Origin: Agromyces kandeliae
Lineage (GTDB): Bacteria; Actinomycetota; Actinomycetes; Actinomycetales; Microbacteriaceae
Reading direction: 5' to 3'
Length of the DNA: 64,000 nucleotides
Assembly: GCF_009674665.1 (NCBI RefSeq)
Contig: NZ_WKJD01000016.1
Coordinates: forward strand, 372,001-436,000
The position numbers were made by a program, and so were the translations under genes. Below are positions 1-8,360 of this stretch, in pieces; position 1 is the stretch's first letter, and each line of letters begins with the position of its first letter. Under the pieces are notes generated by a model that searched no databases, was not told the DNA's origin, and was given only the letters and a program-made list of their open reading frames with translations.

Positions 1-255
1 GCAGGCCACCACCACCCCGTCCTCCGTGCCGTCGGCCAGGATCGCTCCGACCCGATCGAGCCACGGCTCGCGGTCGGCGTCGTCGAGCGGCACGCCCGAC
101 CGCATCTTCGCGACGTTCGCGGGCGGGTGGAGGTCGTCGGCATCGACGAAGGACACCCCGAGGCGCTCCGCGAGGAGCCTCCCCACGGTCGACTTCCCCG
201 AGGCGGAGACGCCCATCACCACGACGGGGCCGGGCAGCCTGCCGACGGCCGTCAT
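1..255 (-). CDS. gntK: Gluconokinase, N-terminal part (cut by window edge)
   Basis: The first 85 codons are present; the gene continues beyond the left edge. The product phosphorylates D-gluconate to 6-phosphogluconate in the cytoplasm, feeding the pentose phosphate pathway. The P-loop GVSASGKST lies near residue 15, followed by the family pattern DADDLHPPANVAKM and then PLDDADREPWL, which is diagnostic for GntK-type gluconokinases rather than shikimate kinases. The ATG overlaps the TGA of the upstream DUF1353 gene by four bases (ATGA), so the two are probably translationally coupled. Confidence 0.93.
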   Translation of the reverse strand, partial: MTAVGRLPGPVVVMGVSASGKSTVGRLLAERLGVSFVDADDLHPPANVAKMRSGVPLDDADREPWLDRVGAILADGTEDGVVVAC

Positions 256-1007
256 GCCCGCCCCGCGCGATCGTCCGGCGGCAGCACCGTCGGCCGGACG
301 ACCGACTGCACGTCGCCGCCGGCGATGAGCTCGACGGTCGCCTCGACGAGGCGGAAGACGCCGACCGCGAGCAGGTGCACCAGGAGCACCGGGCCGAGCA
401 GCGCGAGCGGGTAGGTGAGGGCGATCACGAGCCGGGCGAGCCCGCCCCACGCGAGCGCGGCGAACGCGGGCGCGGCGGCGAGCAGCAGCCACACCGGGTG
501 CGCGACCACGGCGAGCACGATGGCGGCCACAACGGCCGCGACGCCGAGCGCGACCTGGGCGAGCAGGAGCCACCCGCGCCATCCGGCGTACGTGCGCTCG
601 CGGTCCGCGGACACCCACGCCCACATGAGCCGGGCGCGAAGGACCGGCACGCCCTGCTCGCGCAGCGCGCGATGGAAGACGTCGTCGTCCTCGCGTCGCT
701 GCACGAGCGCGGCCGCGTCGTCGTCGAGCGCCGCCGCGGCGATCGACTGCGCGTCGTGCAGCACGGCAGGTGCGGACTGGCGGCCGTAGCTCGCGATGAG
801 CCCCCACAGCGGCGTGGGCACCGAGGCGAGGTCGGTGATGCCGACGGGGGGAGGCCCTTCGCCCGCCGCCGGCGCGCGGTACCGGCGACCGCTCGGGTCG
901 TCGACGTACACGAGCGGGGCGCGCAGCGCGAACCGGTACCCGTCGGCCGGGCGTTGGGCGAGCGGCAGCTCGTCGAGCGGTGCGCCGTCCTCGCGCAGGA
1001 AGGGCAT
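252..1007 (-). CDS. DUF1353 domain membrane protein
   Basis: A 251-aa protein. Residues 1-130 resemble DUF1353: the block ITDLASVP, then a Y-R motif followed by AP-VLHD (about residues 56-85), a pattern known mainly from phage and small bacterial proteins of unknown function. Residues about 145-225 form two or three hydrophobic helices, so this is a DUF1353 domain carried on a membrane anchor. AGGAG sits 6 nt before the ATG. It overlaps gluconokinase by four bases, which implies an operon, but a link to gluconate metabolism is not evident. The biochemical role is unknown. Confidence 0.8.
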   Translation of the reverse strand: MPFLREDGAPLDELPLAQRPADGYRFALRAPLVYVDDPSGRRYRAPAAGEGPPPVGITDLASVPTPLWGLIASYGRQSAPAVLHDAQSIAAAALDDDAAALVQRREDDDVFHRALREQGVPVLRARLMWAWVSADRERTYAGWRGWLLLAQVALGVAAVVAAIVLAVVAHPVWLLLAAAPAFAALAWGGLARLVIALTYPLALLGPVLLVHLLAVGVFRLVEATVELIAGGDVQSVVRPTVLPPDDRAGRA

Positions 1008-1055
1008 TCGGGTCTCCTCGCCTCGGTGCGTTGCACCATCCTGCCGCGTCGGCCG

Positions 1056-1976
1056 TCAGCCGAGCAGCACCGACACGAGCAGCAGCACGGGCACCGAGCC
1101 GACGGTCGTCACGAACACCGTGTCGCGGGCGACCACCTCGGCGGTCTCGTAGCGCTGCGCGAAGTTGAAGACGTTCTGCGCGGTCGGCAGCGCCGCGAGC
1201 ACCGTGACCGCGTAGAGGTCGCGCCCCTCGAGCCCGAACGCGAACGCGCCGAGCGCCCACGCGATCGCCGGCATCGCGGCGAGCTTCAGCGTGGCGGCGA
1301 GCACCACGTCGCGCAGGCCCGTTCCGGGTTCGAGCAGGCGCGTGCCGTGCAGCGACAGTCCGTAGGCGATGAGCATGAGCGGCACCGCCGCCTGCCCGAT
1401 CAGGTGGATCGGATCCTGCACGATCGGCGGCAGCTCGATGCCCGACACCGAGACGAGCACGCCGAGGAGCGAGCCGATGATGATCGGGTTCGTCACGGTC
1501 GAGCGCAGGATGCCGCCGACCGACGTCCGGCCCTGCACGGTCGCGCCGAGCACCGCGAGCGCGATCGGCGCGAAGAGCAGCAGTTGCAGCAGGACGATCG
1601 GCGCCGAGTACGCGGCGTTGCCGAGCAGGTAGAGCGCGATCGGGATGCCGATGTTGTTGCCGTTGACGTACCCGCTCGCGAGCGCCCCGATCGTCGTGCG
1701 GGCGACGCCCCGCCGGAGCAGCAGGAGCGACACGATCGAGAAGACGAGCATGACCGAGACCGCGGCGATCGCCGAGACCGGGAGCAGCGCCGAGAACAGT
1801 GCCTTCACGTCGGCCGTCGAGAGCACGGAGAACAGCAGGAACGGCGAGAGCACGCTGAAGTTCAGCCGTGCGAGCACCGGGCGCGCGTTCGGCCCGAGCA
1901 CGCCGGTGCGGCCGGCGACCCAGCCGACCACGACGGCGAGGCCGATGACCGCGAACCCGGTGAGGATGTCGATCAC
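1056..1976 (-). CDS. AEC family transporter (auxin efflux carrier type)
   Basis: A 306-aa integral membrane protein with about ten hydrophobic helices in two five-helix halves. It matches the AEC/BART superfamily: an N-terminal helix ending at GRTGVLG, the NGNNIGIP block in helix 4-5, and PTAQNVFNFA in the second half. Members export or exchange small organic anions such as malate; the substrate cannot be read from the sequence. I chose the GTG at 1976 because it begins directly with the first membrane helix; a longer in-frame reading would add about 60 residues of low-complexity, non-family sequence. It is probably transcribed alone, downstream of the aldo/keto reductase. Confidence 0.88.
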   Translation of the reverse strand: MIDILTGFAVIGLAVVVGWVAGRTGVLGPNARPVLARLNFSVLSPFLLFSVLSTADVKALFSALLPVSAIAAVSVMLVFSIVSLLLLRRGVARTTIGALASGYVNGNNIGIPIALYLLGNAAYSAPIVLLQLLLFAPIALAVLGATVQGRTSVGGILRSTVTNPIIIGSLLGVLVSVSGIELPPIVQDPIHLIGQAAVPLMLIAYGLSLHGTRLLEPGTGLRDVVLAATLKLAAMPAIAWALGAFAFGLEGRDLYAVTVLAALPTAQNVFNFAQRYETAEVVARDTVFVTTVGSVPVLLLVSVLLG

Positions 1977-2049
1977 GCCGCGCCGCCCGGGAGCCGGGCG
2001 GGGAATCCCGCGGGGATCGACGCCGATCCGCCGCGGGGGTCCCGGCGTG

Positions 2050-3039
2050 TCACCAGCGGTGGTGCACCGAGGCGCGGATGTCGCGGTCGTAGAGGTCGCG
2101 CACGGCCGCGCCGAACGGCTCCGGGAGCTCGAGCGAGCCGGCGGCCGCGTTCGCACGCGCCTGCTCCGGGTTGCGCGCCCCGGGGATCACCGTCGAGACG
2201 CCGTCCTGCGCGGCGACCCAGGCGAGCGCGACCTGGGCCGGCGTGGCATCCGGCGCCGCCTCGCGTGCGAGCGCCGAGAACTCGGAGGCCGCGCGCACGC
2301 CGGTCGCGTAGTCGACGCCCGAGAAGGTCTCGCCGACGTCGAACGACTCGCCGTGACGGTTGTACGAGCGGTGGTCGTTCGCCGCGAACTCGGTCTCGAG
2401 CGTGTACCGACCGGAGAGCAGCCCGCTCGCGAGCGGCACGCGCGCGATGATGCCGACGCCGTACTGCCTCGCGACGGGCAGGACCTCCTCGACCGGCTTC
2501 AGCCGGAAGGCGTTGAGGATGATCTGCACGGTCGCCACGTTCGGCCGCGCGATCGCGGCGAGCGCCTCGTCGACCTTCTCGACGCTCACCCCGTACGCGG
2601 CGATCGCGCCCTCGGCGACCAGGGTGTCGAGCGCGTCGTACACGGCGTCGTCGGAGTAGACGGAGGTCGGCGGGCAGTGCAGCTGGACGAGGTCGAGCGT
2701 CTCGACGCCCAGGTTGCGGCGCGACCGGTCGGTCCAGGCGCGGAAGTTGTCCAGGACGTAGTTGCCGTGCTCCTGGGGCATCCGTCGCCCCATCTTCGTC
2801 GCGACGGTGACGCCGGCACCGGGGTTCGCGGCGAGCCAGCGCCCGATGAGCGTCTCGGAGCGGCCGTCGCCGTAGACGTCGGCGGTGTCGAACACCGTGA
2901 CGCCGGCCTCGTGCGAGGCGTCGAGCACCGCGAGCGCGTCGGCCTCCTCGACCTCGCCCCAGTCGGCGCCGAGCTGCCAGGTGCCGAGTCCGATGACCGA
3001 GACGGTGCGGCCGGTGCGGCCGAGGGTTCGGGTCTGCAT
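2050..3039 (-). CDS. Aldo/keto reductase
   Basis: A 329-aa NADPH-dependent oxidoreductase with a TIM-barrel fold. The catalytic tetrad is visible: Asp in FDTADVYG (about residue 52), Tyr of the same block, Lys in ATKMG (about 82) and His in LVQLHCP (about 118). The C-terminal cofactor loop VIPGARNPEQ matches the AKR11/YdhF-type subgroup. The start ATG is preceded by GGAGGAG at 7-12 nt. It reduces small aldehydes or ketones; the physiological substrate is unknown. It is divergent from the BCCT transporter gene. Confidence 0.93.
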   Translation of the reverse strand: MQTRTLGRTGRTVSVIGLGTWQLGADWGEVEEADALAVLDASHEAGVTVFDTADVYGDGRSETLIGRWLAANPGAGVTVATKMGRRMPQEHGNYVLDNFRAWTDRSRRNLGVETLDLVQLHCPPTSVYSDDAVYDALDTLVAEGAIAAYGVSVEKVDEALAAIARPNVATVQIILNAFRLKPVEEVLPVARQYGVGIIARVPLASGLLSGRYTLETEFAANDHRSYNRHGESFDVGETFSGVDYATGVRAASEFSALAREAAPDATPAQVALAWVAAQDGVSTVIPGARNPEQARANAAAGSLELPEPFGAAVRDLYDRDIRASVHHRW

Positions 3040-3087
3040 GCGTGCTCCTCCTCGACGGATGTCCCCGACCGAGCCTAGCCCGGGGCG

Positions 3088-3093
3088 TATCGT
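3088..3093 (+). promoter_or_regulatory. -10 box (TATCGT) of a leaderless promoter
   Basis: TATCGT ends 7 nt before the ATG of the BCCT transporter, and no Shine-Dalgarno sequence lies between them. This spacing implies an mRNA that begins at or next to the start codon. A clear -35 box is not visible. Confidence 0.55.
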
Positions 3094-3100
3094 GGCGGGC

Positions 3101-5056
3101 ATGGACGGGACGCCGCGGACCCAGCCCAGCGACCACGACGGCCGGCGACGGCCCCGACTCCCCAAGACGTCGATCGAGAGGTGGGTGTTCTGGCCTGCGG
3201 CGGGGGTGGTGCTCGCGTTCAGCGGGTTCGCGCTCCTCGCCCCGAACCTCGCCGAGACGTTCTTCGGCGCCGTGCAGGCGTCCATCGTCAACGCGTTCAA
3301 CTGGTACTACGTGCTCATCGCGGCGTTCTTCGTCGCCTTCAGCCTCTTCGTGGGCTTCAGCCGATACGGCGACATCCGCCTGGGCGAGGACGACGACAAG
3401 CCCGAGTTCTCGCTCGGAGCGTGGTTCTCGCTCCTGTTCGCCGCGGGCATGGGCATCGGGCTCGTGTTCTACGGGGCGAGCGAGCCGCTCAGCCACTTCG
3501 TCGCGCCGCGGCCGGGCGTCGCCGGCACGCCCGAGCAGCTCGCGTCGTCGGCGCTCAGCCAGACCTACCTGCACTGGGGCATCCACGCGTGGTCGATCTA
3601 CGTCGTCGTCGGGCTCGGACTGGCCTACGCCATCCACCGGCGCAAGCGGCCGATCTCGATCCGCTGGACGCTCGAGCCGCTGCTGGGCAAGCGCGTGCGC
3701 GGCGCCTGGGGCAACGTGATCGACGTCGTCGCGCTCGCGGGCACGCTGTTCGGCGTCGCCACGTCGCTCGGGCTCGGCGTGCTGCAGATCAGCGCCGGCC
3801 TCGATGCCGCCGGGATCGCCGAGCCGACCGAGACCACGCAGGTCGTCATCATCATGGTGATCACGGTGTTCGTGCTCGCCTCGGTGCTCTCGGGCGTCAC
3901 GCGCGGCATGAAGTGGCTCTCCTCCACGAACCTCGTGCTCGCGGGCATCCTCGTGCTCTACCTGCTCGTGTTCGGCCAGACGGAGTTCCTGCTGCGCGAG
4001 TTCGTGCAGTCGATCGGCACGTACATCCAGAACTTCATCGGCCTCTCGTTCAACGTCAGCGCCTTCCAGGGCGCAGCCGGCGAGGCCTGGCAGGCGTCGT
4101 GGACCTCGTTCTACTGGGGCTGGTGGATCTCGTGGGCGCCGTTCGTGGGCATCTTCATCGCCCGCATCTCGCGCGGTCGGACGGTGCGCGAGTTCGTCGC
4201 GGGCGTGATCATCGTGCCGACCCTCATCGGCATCCTCTGGTTCAGCGTGCTCGGCGGCTCGGCGCTCTACCTCGAGCTCACCGAACCGGGCAGCCTCGTC
4301 GGCGCCGACGGCGCGGTCGACATCGAGGGCACGCTGTTCGCCCTGCTCGGCTACTTCCCCGGCTCGACGGTGCTCACCTTCGGCGTCATCCTGCTGATCA
4401 CGATCTTCTTCGTGACCTCGTCCGATTCCGGGGCGCTCGTCATGGGCATGATCGCGACCGGCGGCCAGATCAACCCGCGGAAGTGGGTGCGCACGTTCTT
4501 CACGCTGATCACCGCCCTGCTGTCGATCTCGCTGCTGCTCGCCGGCGGGCTGCGCGCCCTGCAGACGGCGGCGATCATCATCGCGCTCCCGTTCAGCGTG
4601 GTGATGCTCATGATCTGCTGGTCCACGATCATCGCGTTCAGTCGCGAGCGTCGCGCGTACGAGCTCGCGCGGCGCGCGCAGTTCGTCGACCAGATCGGCG
4701 AGTACTACGGGCTCGAGGTCGAGGCGCCGCTCGAGGAGGGCGCGATCGGCCGGGGGCCGAGGTGGGTGCGGCAGCTCCAACGGCGTCTCGGCATCAGGCA
4801 GGACCTGCCGACGATGCCGATCCAGAAGGTGCCGGGGGTCGAGCCGCCGCTGCACCCCGTCCTGACGCACATCGACGGCGAACTCGTGCCGCGGCACGCG
4901 TCGCAGCGCGCGATGGACACGCTCAACGCCGAGTCGACCGGAGTCCCGACCGAGGACGTGGACGGCATCGTGGACCACGACCCGCGAGCGCGCGGCGACG
5001 TCGAGGCCGTCCCGGACCGGACCACCGACGACGACGGGCGCGATCCGCTGCACTGA
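3101..5056 (+). CDS. BCCT family betaine/carnitine/choline transporter
   Basis: A 651-aa secondary transporter with twelve hydrophobic segments between about residues 30 and 530. Family signatures are clear: GMGIGLVFYGASEPL at about residue 115 and the tryptophan-rich WTSFYWGWWISWAPF at about residue 335, which forms the aromatic quaternary-ammonium site. BCCT proteins take up glycine betaine, choline or related osmolytes with Na+ or H+. The long hydrophilic C-terminal tail (about 110 residues) is in the range of osmosensing members such as BetP, but that is only suggestive. The start ATG at 3101 sits 7 nt after a TATCGT box, so the gene is probably leaderless. Confidence 0.95.
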   Translation: MDGTPRTQPSDHDGRRRPRLPKTSIERWVFWPAAGVVLAFSGFALLAPNLAETFFGAVQASIVNAFNWYYVLIAAFFVAFSLFVGFSRYGDIRLGEDDDKPEFSLGAWFSLLFAAGMGIGLVFYGASEPLSHFVAPRPGVAGTPEQLASSALSQTYLHWGIHAWSIYVVVGLGLAYAIHRRKRPISIRWTLEPLLGKRVRGAWGNVIDVVALAGTLFGVATSLGLGVLQISAGLDAAGIAEPTETTQVVIIMVITVFVLASVLSGVTRGMKWLSSTNLVLAGILVLYLLVFGQTEFLLREFVQSIGTYIQNFIGLSFNVSAFQGAAGEAWQASWTSFYWGWWISWAPFVGIFIARISRGRTVREFVAGVIIVPTLIGILWFSVLGGSALYLELTEPGSLVGADGAVDIEGTLFALLGYFPGSTVLTFGVILLITIFFVTSSDSGALVMGMIATGGQINPRKWVRTFFTLITALLSISLLLAGGLRALQTAAIIIALPFSVVMLMICWSTIIAFSRERRAYELARRAQFVDQIGEYYGLEVEAPLEEGAIGRGPRWVRQLQRRLGIRQDLPTMPIQKVPGVEPPLHPVLTHIDGELVPRHASQRAMDTLNAESTGVPTEDVDGIVDHDPRARGDVEAVPDRTTDDDGRDPLH

Positions 5057-5105
5057 TCGGGAGCCGACCGAGTCGGCGGCGGACCGTGGCTCGGCGGCCG
5101 TGCGA

Positions 5106-5969
5106 TCAGGCGATCGGCACGGCCGACCCGCTGACGACGACGCCGCCGGTGGCCGGGATGTCGACGACGAGCCCGCTCGGGCGCCCGACGTGCCGGCCCT
5201 GCGCGATGACGACGCGCGCCGGCGGCACGACCGTGCCGAGCTCGCGGAGGTAGCCGCCGACCGCGGCCGCGGCGGCCCCCGTGGCGGGGTCCTCGACGAT
5301 CCGCCCGACCGGGAAGATGTTGCGCGCCTCGAATCGGAGGCCGCCGTCGGCGGCGTCGGCGAGGCGGTGCAGCACGGTGATGGTCGCCGGCCAGCCGTGC
5401 TCGTCCATGAGCGCGCGAGCGCGCCCGGCGTCGAAGGTGAACGCATCGAACGCCCCGGCGTCGGCGACCACGAGGACGGGATGCCGATTGCCCGCGAATG
5501 CGATCCGAGGCGGATGGCGCTCGTCGAGCGCACCCGCGTCGAGGCCGACGAGCTCGAGCAGCTCGGCGAGGACCGCCGTCGGCATCGGCTCGACCCGGGG
5601 GTCGACGCTCGTGAAGGAGGCGACGATGCGTCCGTCGACCTCGGCGGTCTCGATGGCCACCTCGCCGACCGGGGTCGCGAACCGGATGCGACCCGGCCCC
5701 TCCCGCTCGGCGAGGGCGACCGCGGTCGCGACGGTCGCGTGGCCGCAGAACGGCACCTCGGCGACCGGCGAGAAGTAGCGGATGCCGCGGACCTCGCCGT
5801 CGCCGCCTGCCACGAACGCGGTCTCGGCGTAGCCGACCTCCCCGGCGACGGCGAGCATCGCGGCGTCGTCGAGCGCGGCGGCATCGAGCACGATCCCGGC
5901 GGGGTTGCCCCCGTCGGGGTCGGTCGTGAACGCGGCGTAGCGGAGGATCTCGGGCGTCGGGGCGGTCAT
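5106..5969 (-). CDS. PhzF family phenazine biosynthesis-like isomerase
   Basis: A 287-aa protein of the diaminopimelate-epimerase fold. The N-terminal block GGNPAGIVLD (about residues 20-30) and AETAFV with its conserved catalytic Glu (about 48) match PhzF/YHI9. The CGHATVATA block (about 75) and the second-half repeat DPATGAAAAAVGGYL (about 235) are also present. Most homologues act outside phenazine pathways, with unknown isomerase substrates. No phenazine genes are nearby. A long hairpin lies upstream, between this gene and the VOC gene. Confidence 0.92.
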   Translation of the reverse strand: MTAPTPEILRYAAFTTDPDGGNPAGIVLDAAALDDAAMLAVAGEVGYAETAFVAGGDGEVRGIRYFSPVAEVPFCGHATVATAVALAEREGPGRIRFATPVGEVAIETAEVDGRIVASFTSVDPRVEPMPTAVLAELLELVGLDAGALDERHPPRIAFAGNRHPVLVVADAGAFDAFTFDAGRARALMDEHGWPATITVLHRLADAADGGLRFEARNIFPVGRIVEDPATGAAAAAVGGYLRELGTVVPPARVVIAQGRHVGRPSGLVVDIPATGGVVVSGSAVPIA

Positions 5970-6044
5970 GCTTCCATGCTCGCGCCCCGGCCACCTCCCC
6001 GTCTCGGTCCGATTCGGCACCGGTGGCCTGCCCGCCCCGCCCCC

Positions 6045-6098
6045 GAGATGACGCGAACTGCTCGACGGTGGCGCCCGTCGAGCAGTTCGCGTCATCTC
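6045..6098. repeat. Perfect 24-bp stem hairpin
   Basis: Arms 6045-6068 and 6075-6098 are exact reverse complements, separated by a 6-nt loop. It lies between two minus-strand genes (downstream of the VOC gene, upstream of phzF-like). It could be a terminator for the VOC gene, but the stem is much longer than usual and no T-run follows. It resembles in form two other long hairpins in the window (33889-33953 and 60223-60281). Confidence 0.8.
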
Positions 6099-6549
6099 AC
6101 TCGCCGCCGTCGAGGGCCTGCTCGTCGCCGAATCGGCCGCGGGCGTCGACCGGGATGAGCGGCCGATCGGCGCGCGCCCGGATCTGCTGCACGGCCCAGG
6201 TGTTGCCGTCGGGGTCGGCGAACCCGAAGAACGTGCCGCCGTCGCGCGGGTCGATGACCTGGATCGGGCTCGCCTCGACGCCGCGGGCGACGAGTTCGGC
6301 ACGGGCCGCCTCGGCGTCGGCGACCACGAGCTGCACGCCCTTCAGCGAGCCCGGCGCCATCGCGTTCTGCGCCGGCAGCGTGCCGATCACGATCGAGCAG
6401 CCGGAGCCCGTCGGCGTGAGCTGCGCGAACCGGTGCTCGCCGGCGTGCGTGTCGTGGTCGAGCTCGAACCCGACCCGGTCGCGGTAGAACTCGATCGCAC
6501 GATCGATGTCGGCGACGGGGACGACGACGACCTCGAGGGTCCAGTCCAT
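6097..6549 (-). CDS. VOC family protein (glyoxalase/bleomycin-resistance fold)
   Basis: A 150-aa single VOC domain with the expected paired beta-alpha-beta-beta-beta pattern: VPVADIDRAIEFYRD at the start and FADPDGNTWAVQQI at about residue 115. Family members bind divalent metal and act in glutathione or mycothiol conjugation, dioxygenation or resistance by sequestration. GAGGAG lies 7 nt before the ATG. It follows the ArsR-SRPBCC pair on the same strand with a gap of 45 nt, so it probably belongs to the same transcription unit. Confidence 0.9.
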   Translation of the reverse strand: MDWTLEVVVVPVADIDRAIEFYRDRVGFELDHDTHAGEHRFAQLTPTGSGCSIVIGTLPAQNAMAPGSLKGVQLVVADAEAARAELVARGVEASPIQVIDPRDGGTFFGFADPDGNTWAVQQIRARADRPLIPVDARGRFGDEQALDGGE

Positions 6550-6594
6550 GGTGACGCTCCTCTCCGATGTCGGCGGGTGGGCGGATGCCGCGGC

Positions 6595-7080
6595 TCAGCC
6601 CGCCAGCAGGGCGTCGAGCCGCTCGTAGCCCTCGATCACGCCCTTCGCCATGCCGTGCTCGACCATGGCGTCGCGGGCCTCGAGGCTCGGGTAGACGGCG
6701 TGGCCGCGGAGCCGCGTGCGGCCGTCGCCGAGGTCCTCGAAGGTCATCGACTCGATGCTGACGATGTCGGGCGCGCCCTCGAACTCGAAGGTCTGGACGG
6801 CGAACTCGTTCTCGCGGATGGAGTGGAACGTGCCGTTGAAGGCCCAGCGACCGCCGTCGGGGTCGACGTGCACGTAGCGGTAGCCGCCCTGCGGCCGGAA
6901 GTCCCAGCGCTCGATCTGCATGTCGTAGCCGTTCGGGCCGAGCCACTGCCGGACCTTGTCGGGGTCGCGGTGGGCGTCGAACACGGCGGCCACGGGCGCG
7001 TCGAAGACGCGCTCGATGTCGACGTAGGGCAGCCCCTCGGGGGCGTCGATCGTGACGGGATTGGTGGTCTCGGTGGTCAT
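6595..7080 (-). CDS. SRPBCC (AHSA1-like) protein
   Basis: A 161-aa START-fold protein of the AHSA1 subgroup: IERVFDAPVAAVFDAHRDP near residue 22, then WLGPNGYDM, and a long C-terminal helix ending MVEHGMAKGVIEGYERL. Such proteins in ArsR-linked pairs are common in actinobacteria and are assumed to bind hydrophobic ligands. Only 4 nt separate its ATG from the stop of the ArsR gene, so the pair is cotranscribed and probably autoregulated by the ArsR protein. Confidence 0.9.
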   Translation of the reverse strand: MTTETTNPVTIDAPEGLPYVDIERVFDAPVAAVFDAHRDPDKVRQWLGPNGYDMQIERWDFRPQGGYRYVHVDPDGGRWAFNGTFHSIRENEFAVQTFEFEGAPDIVSIESMTFEDLGDGRTRLRGHAVYPSLEARDAMVEHGMAKGVIEGYERLDALLAG

Positions 7081-7084
7081 GGTG

Positions 7085-7450
7085 TCAGTCCTGTTCGGCG
7101 GATGCCGCGGCGTCGGCGCCGTCGGCGGAGGCGAGCAGCGCGTCGAGACGACGGAATCGCTGCTCGTGGATGAGGCGGTAGCGGTCGATCCACTCCGTGA
7201 GCGTCTCGAGGGCGGCCGCGTCGAGGTGCACGGGGCGACGCTGCGCGTCGCGGCTCCGGGTGACGAGCCCTGCGGCCTCGAGCACCTGGATGTGCTTCGA
7301 CACCGCCTGGGTGGTGATGTCGAACGGTTCGGCGAGTTCGGTCACGGTCGCCGGCCCACGGCTGAGCCGGGCGACGATGCTGCGGCGCACCGGGTCGGCC
7401 AGCGCCATGAAGGCGCGGTCGAGCCGATCGTCGGCGGCTGCGGCATCCAT
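7085..7450 (-). CDS. ArsR family winged-helix repressor
   Basis: A 121-aa DNA-binding protein. The winged helix is clear: FMALADPVRRSIVARLSRG, then TVTELAEPF, and the recognition helix TTQAVSKHIQVLEAAGLV (about residues 46-63). There is no Cys/His metal site of the classical ArsR type; it belongs to the ArsR subgroup linked to SRPBCC/AHSA1 proteins. It is the first gene of the ArsR-SRPBCC-VOC unit. An inverted repeat directly upstream (7455-7484) is the likely autoregulatory operator. Confidence 0.93.
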   Translation of the reverse strand: MDAAAADDRLDRAFMALADPVRRSIVARLSRGPATVTELAEPFDITTQAVSKHIQVLEAAGLVTRSRDAQRRPVHLDAAALETLTEWIDRYRLIHEQRFRRLDALLASADGADAAASAEQD

Positions 7451-7454
7451 TATT

Positions 7455-7484
7455 CAACCAATCGCTTGATCAACTAGCTGGTTG
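7455..7484. promoter_or_regulatory. Candidate ArsR operator
   Basis: CAACCA (7455-7460) and TGGTTG (7479-7484) form the outer arms, with the 8-bp palindrome TTGATCAA (7466-7473) between them, in unusually AT-rich sequence. It lies just upstream of the ArsR start codon. A minus-strand TACATT box at 7487-7492 could be the -10, which would place the operator over the transcript start. Confidence 0.6.
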
Positions 7485-7598
7485 TTAATGTACGACGAGC
7501 CCGCCCGCCCCGTCAAGGGCTCTCGCAGATGTCACCCCTCGGGTGCAGGATCGGCGGTGCGGGCGATTCCGCCCGCCCACGACCCTGAAGGAGTCGCC

Positions 7599-8027
7599 AT
7601 GTCCGTCACGCTCAACCCGTACCTCAGCTTCCGCGACGAAGCGCGCGAGGCGATGGAGTTCTACCGGTCGGTGCTCGGAGGCGAACTCGAGCTCAGCACC
7701 TTCGCCGAATTCGGCCAGGGCGACGAGGCGGCCGAGGCCGACAAGATCATGCACGGCCGGCTCACGTCGGACCACCTGACGCTCATGGGCGCCGACACCC
7801 CGAACGAGATGCCCTACGAGGCCGGCACGAACTTCGCGGTCTCGCTCAGCGGCGGCCCGGACGACGAGGCGACGCTCCGCGGGTACTGGGAGGGGCTCGC
7901 CGAGGGCGGCAGCGTGGTCCTCCCGCTCGAGCAGTCGCCGTGGGGCGACGCGTTCGGCATGCTGACCGACCGGTTCGGCGTGCAGTGGATGGTGAACATC
8001 GGCCAGGCCACGCCGTCGGAGGGCTGA
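7599..8027 (+). CDS. VOC family protein (PhnB/YdhN-like)
   Basis: A 142-aa VOC protein of the subgroup that begins LNPYLSFRDEAREAMEFYRSVLGG and ends with FGVQWMVNIG. This group is often annotated as PhnB-like or 3-demethylubiquinone methyltransferase-like by similarity only; no methyltransferase motif is present. GAAGGAG lies about 6 nt before the ATG. It is divergent from the ArsR unit. A strong hairpin follows the stop codon. Confidence 0.92.
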   Translation: MSVTLNPYLSFRDEAREAMEFYRSVLGGELELSTFAEFGQGDEAAEADKIMHGRLTSDHLTLMGADTPNEMPYEAGTNFAVSLSGGPDDEATLRGYWEGLAEGGSVVLPLEQSPWGDAFGMLTDRFGVQWMVNIGQATPSEG

Positions 8028-8093
8028 ACGTCGGATCGCGACGTCGTCCGGGGTTCGCCCGAACCCTCGACGCGGGCCGGGCGGAGACGCCGA

Positions 8094-8124
8094 ACGCCGG
8101 GTCGGAACGTGTCCGACCCGGCGT
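8094..8124 (+). terminator. Intrinsic-type terminator hairpin
   Basis: A perfect 13-bp stem (8094-8106 with 8112-8124) with a 5-nt loop, 67 nt after the VOC stop. No T-run follows, which is usual in this GC range. Being bidirectional, it may also serve the convergent cold-shock gene. Confidence 0.7.
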
Positions 8125-8132
8125 CCGGGAGT

Positions 8133-8150
8133 GCGGGCGCCTGCGCCCGC
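8133..8150 (-). terminator. Terminator hairpin of the cold-shock gene
   Basis: GCGGGCGC (8133-8140) pairs with GCGCCCGC (8143-8150), 6 nt after the cold-shock stop on the minus strand. It is short but entirely G-C, and sits next to the hairpin at 8094-8124 in the convergent intergenic gap. Confidence 0.6.
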
Positions 8151-8156
8151 GAGCGA

Positions 8157-8360
8157 TCAGATCGCGCGGATGTTCTCCGCCTGCAGGCCCTTCTGGCCCT
8201 GCACGACGTCGAACTCGACGTTCTGGCCCTCTTCGAGCGAACGGTAGCCGTTGCCCGCGATGGCGCTGAAGTGCGCGAAGACGTCGGGGCTCCCGTCAGA
8301 GGGAGCGATGAAGCCGAACCCCTTCTCGGAGTTGAACCACTTGACGGTTCCGGTAGCCAT
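8157..8360 (-). CDS. Cold-shock domain protein
   Basis: A 67-aa single cold-shock domain that binds single-stranded RNA and DNA. RNP1 is KGFGFIAP (about residues 13-20) and RNP2 is VFAHFSAI (about residues 26-33). The C-terminus matches CspA-type proteins of Microbacteriaceae. AAGGA lies about 10 nt before the ATG. The transcript has a structured leader with a strong hairpin, as is common for csp mRNAs. Confidence 0.97.
   Translation of the reverse strand: MATGTVKWFNSEKGFGFIAPSDGSPDVFAHFSAIAGNGYRSLEEGQNVEFDVVQGQKGLQAENIRAI

Noticed and set aside
375-2450. Long open frame on the plus strand (about 690 codons)
   Set aside because: It lies opposite the DUF1353, AEC and aldo/keto reductase genes, is Arg/Glu/His-rich without any domain and is explained by the very high GC content.
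5106-5969. PhzF as part of a phenazine cluster
   Set aside because: No other phz gene is present, and PhzF-fold proteins are widespread outside phenazine producers.
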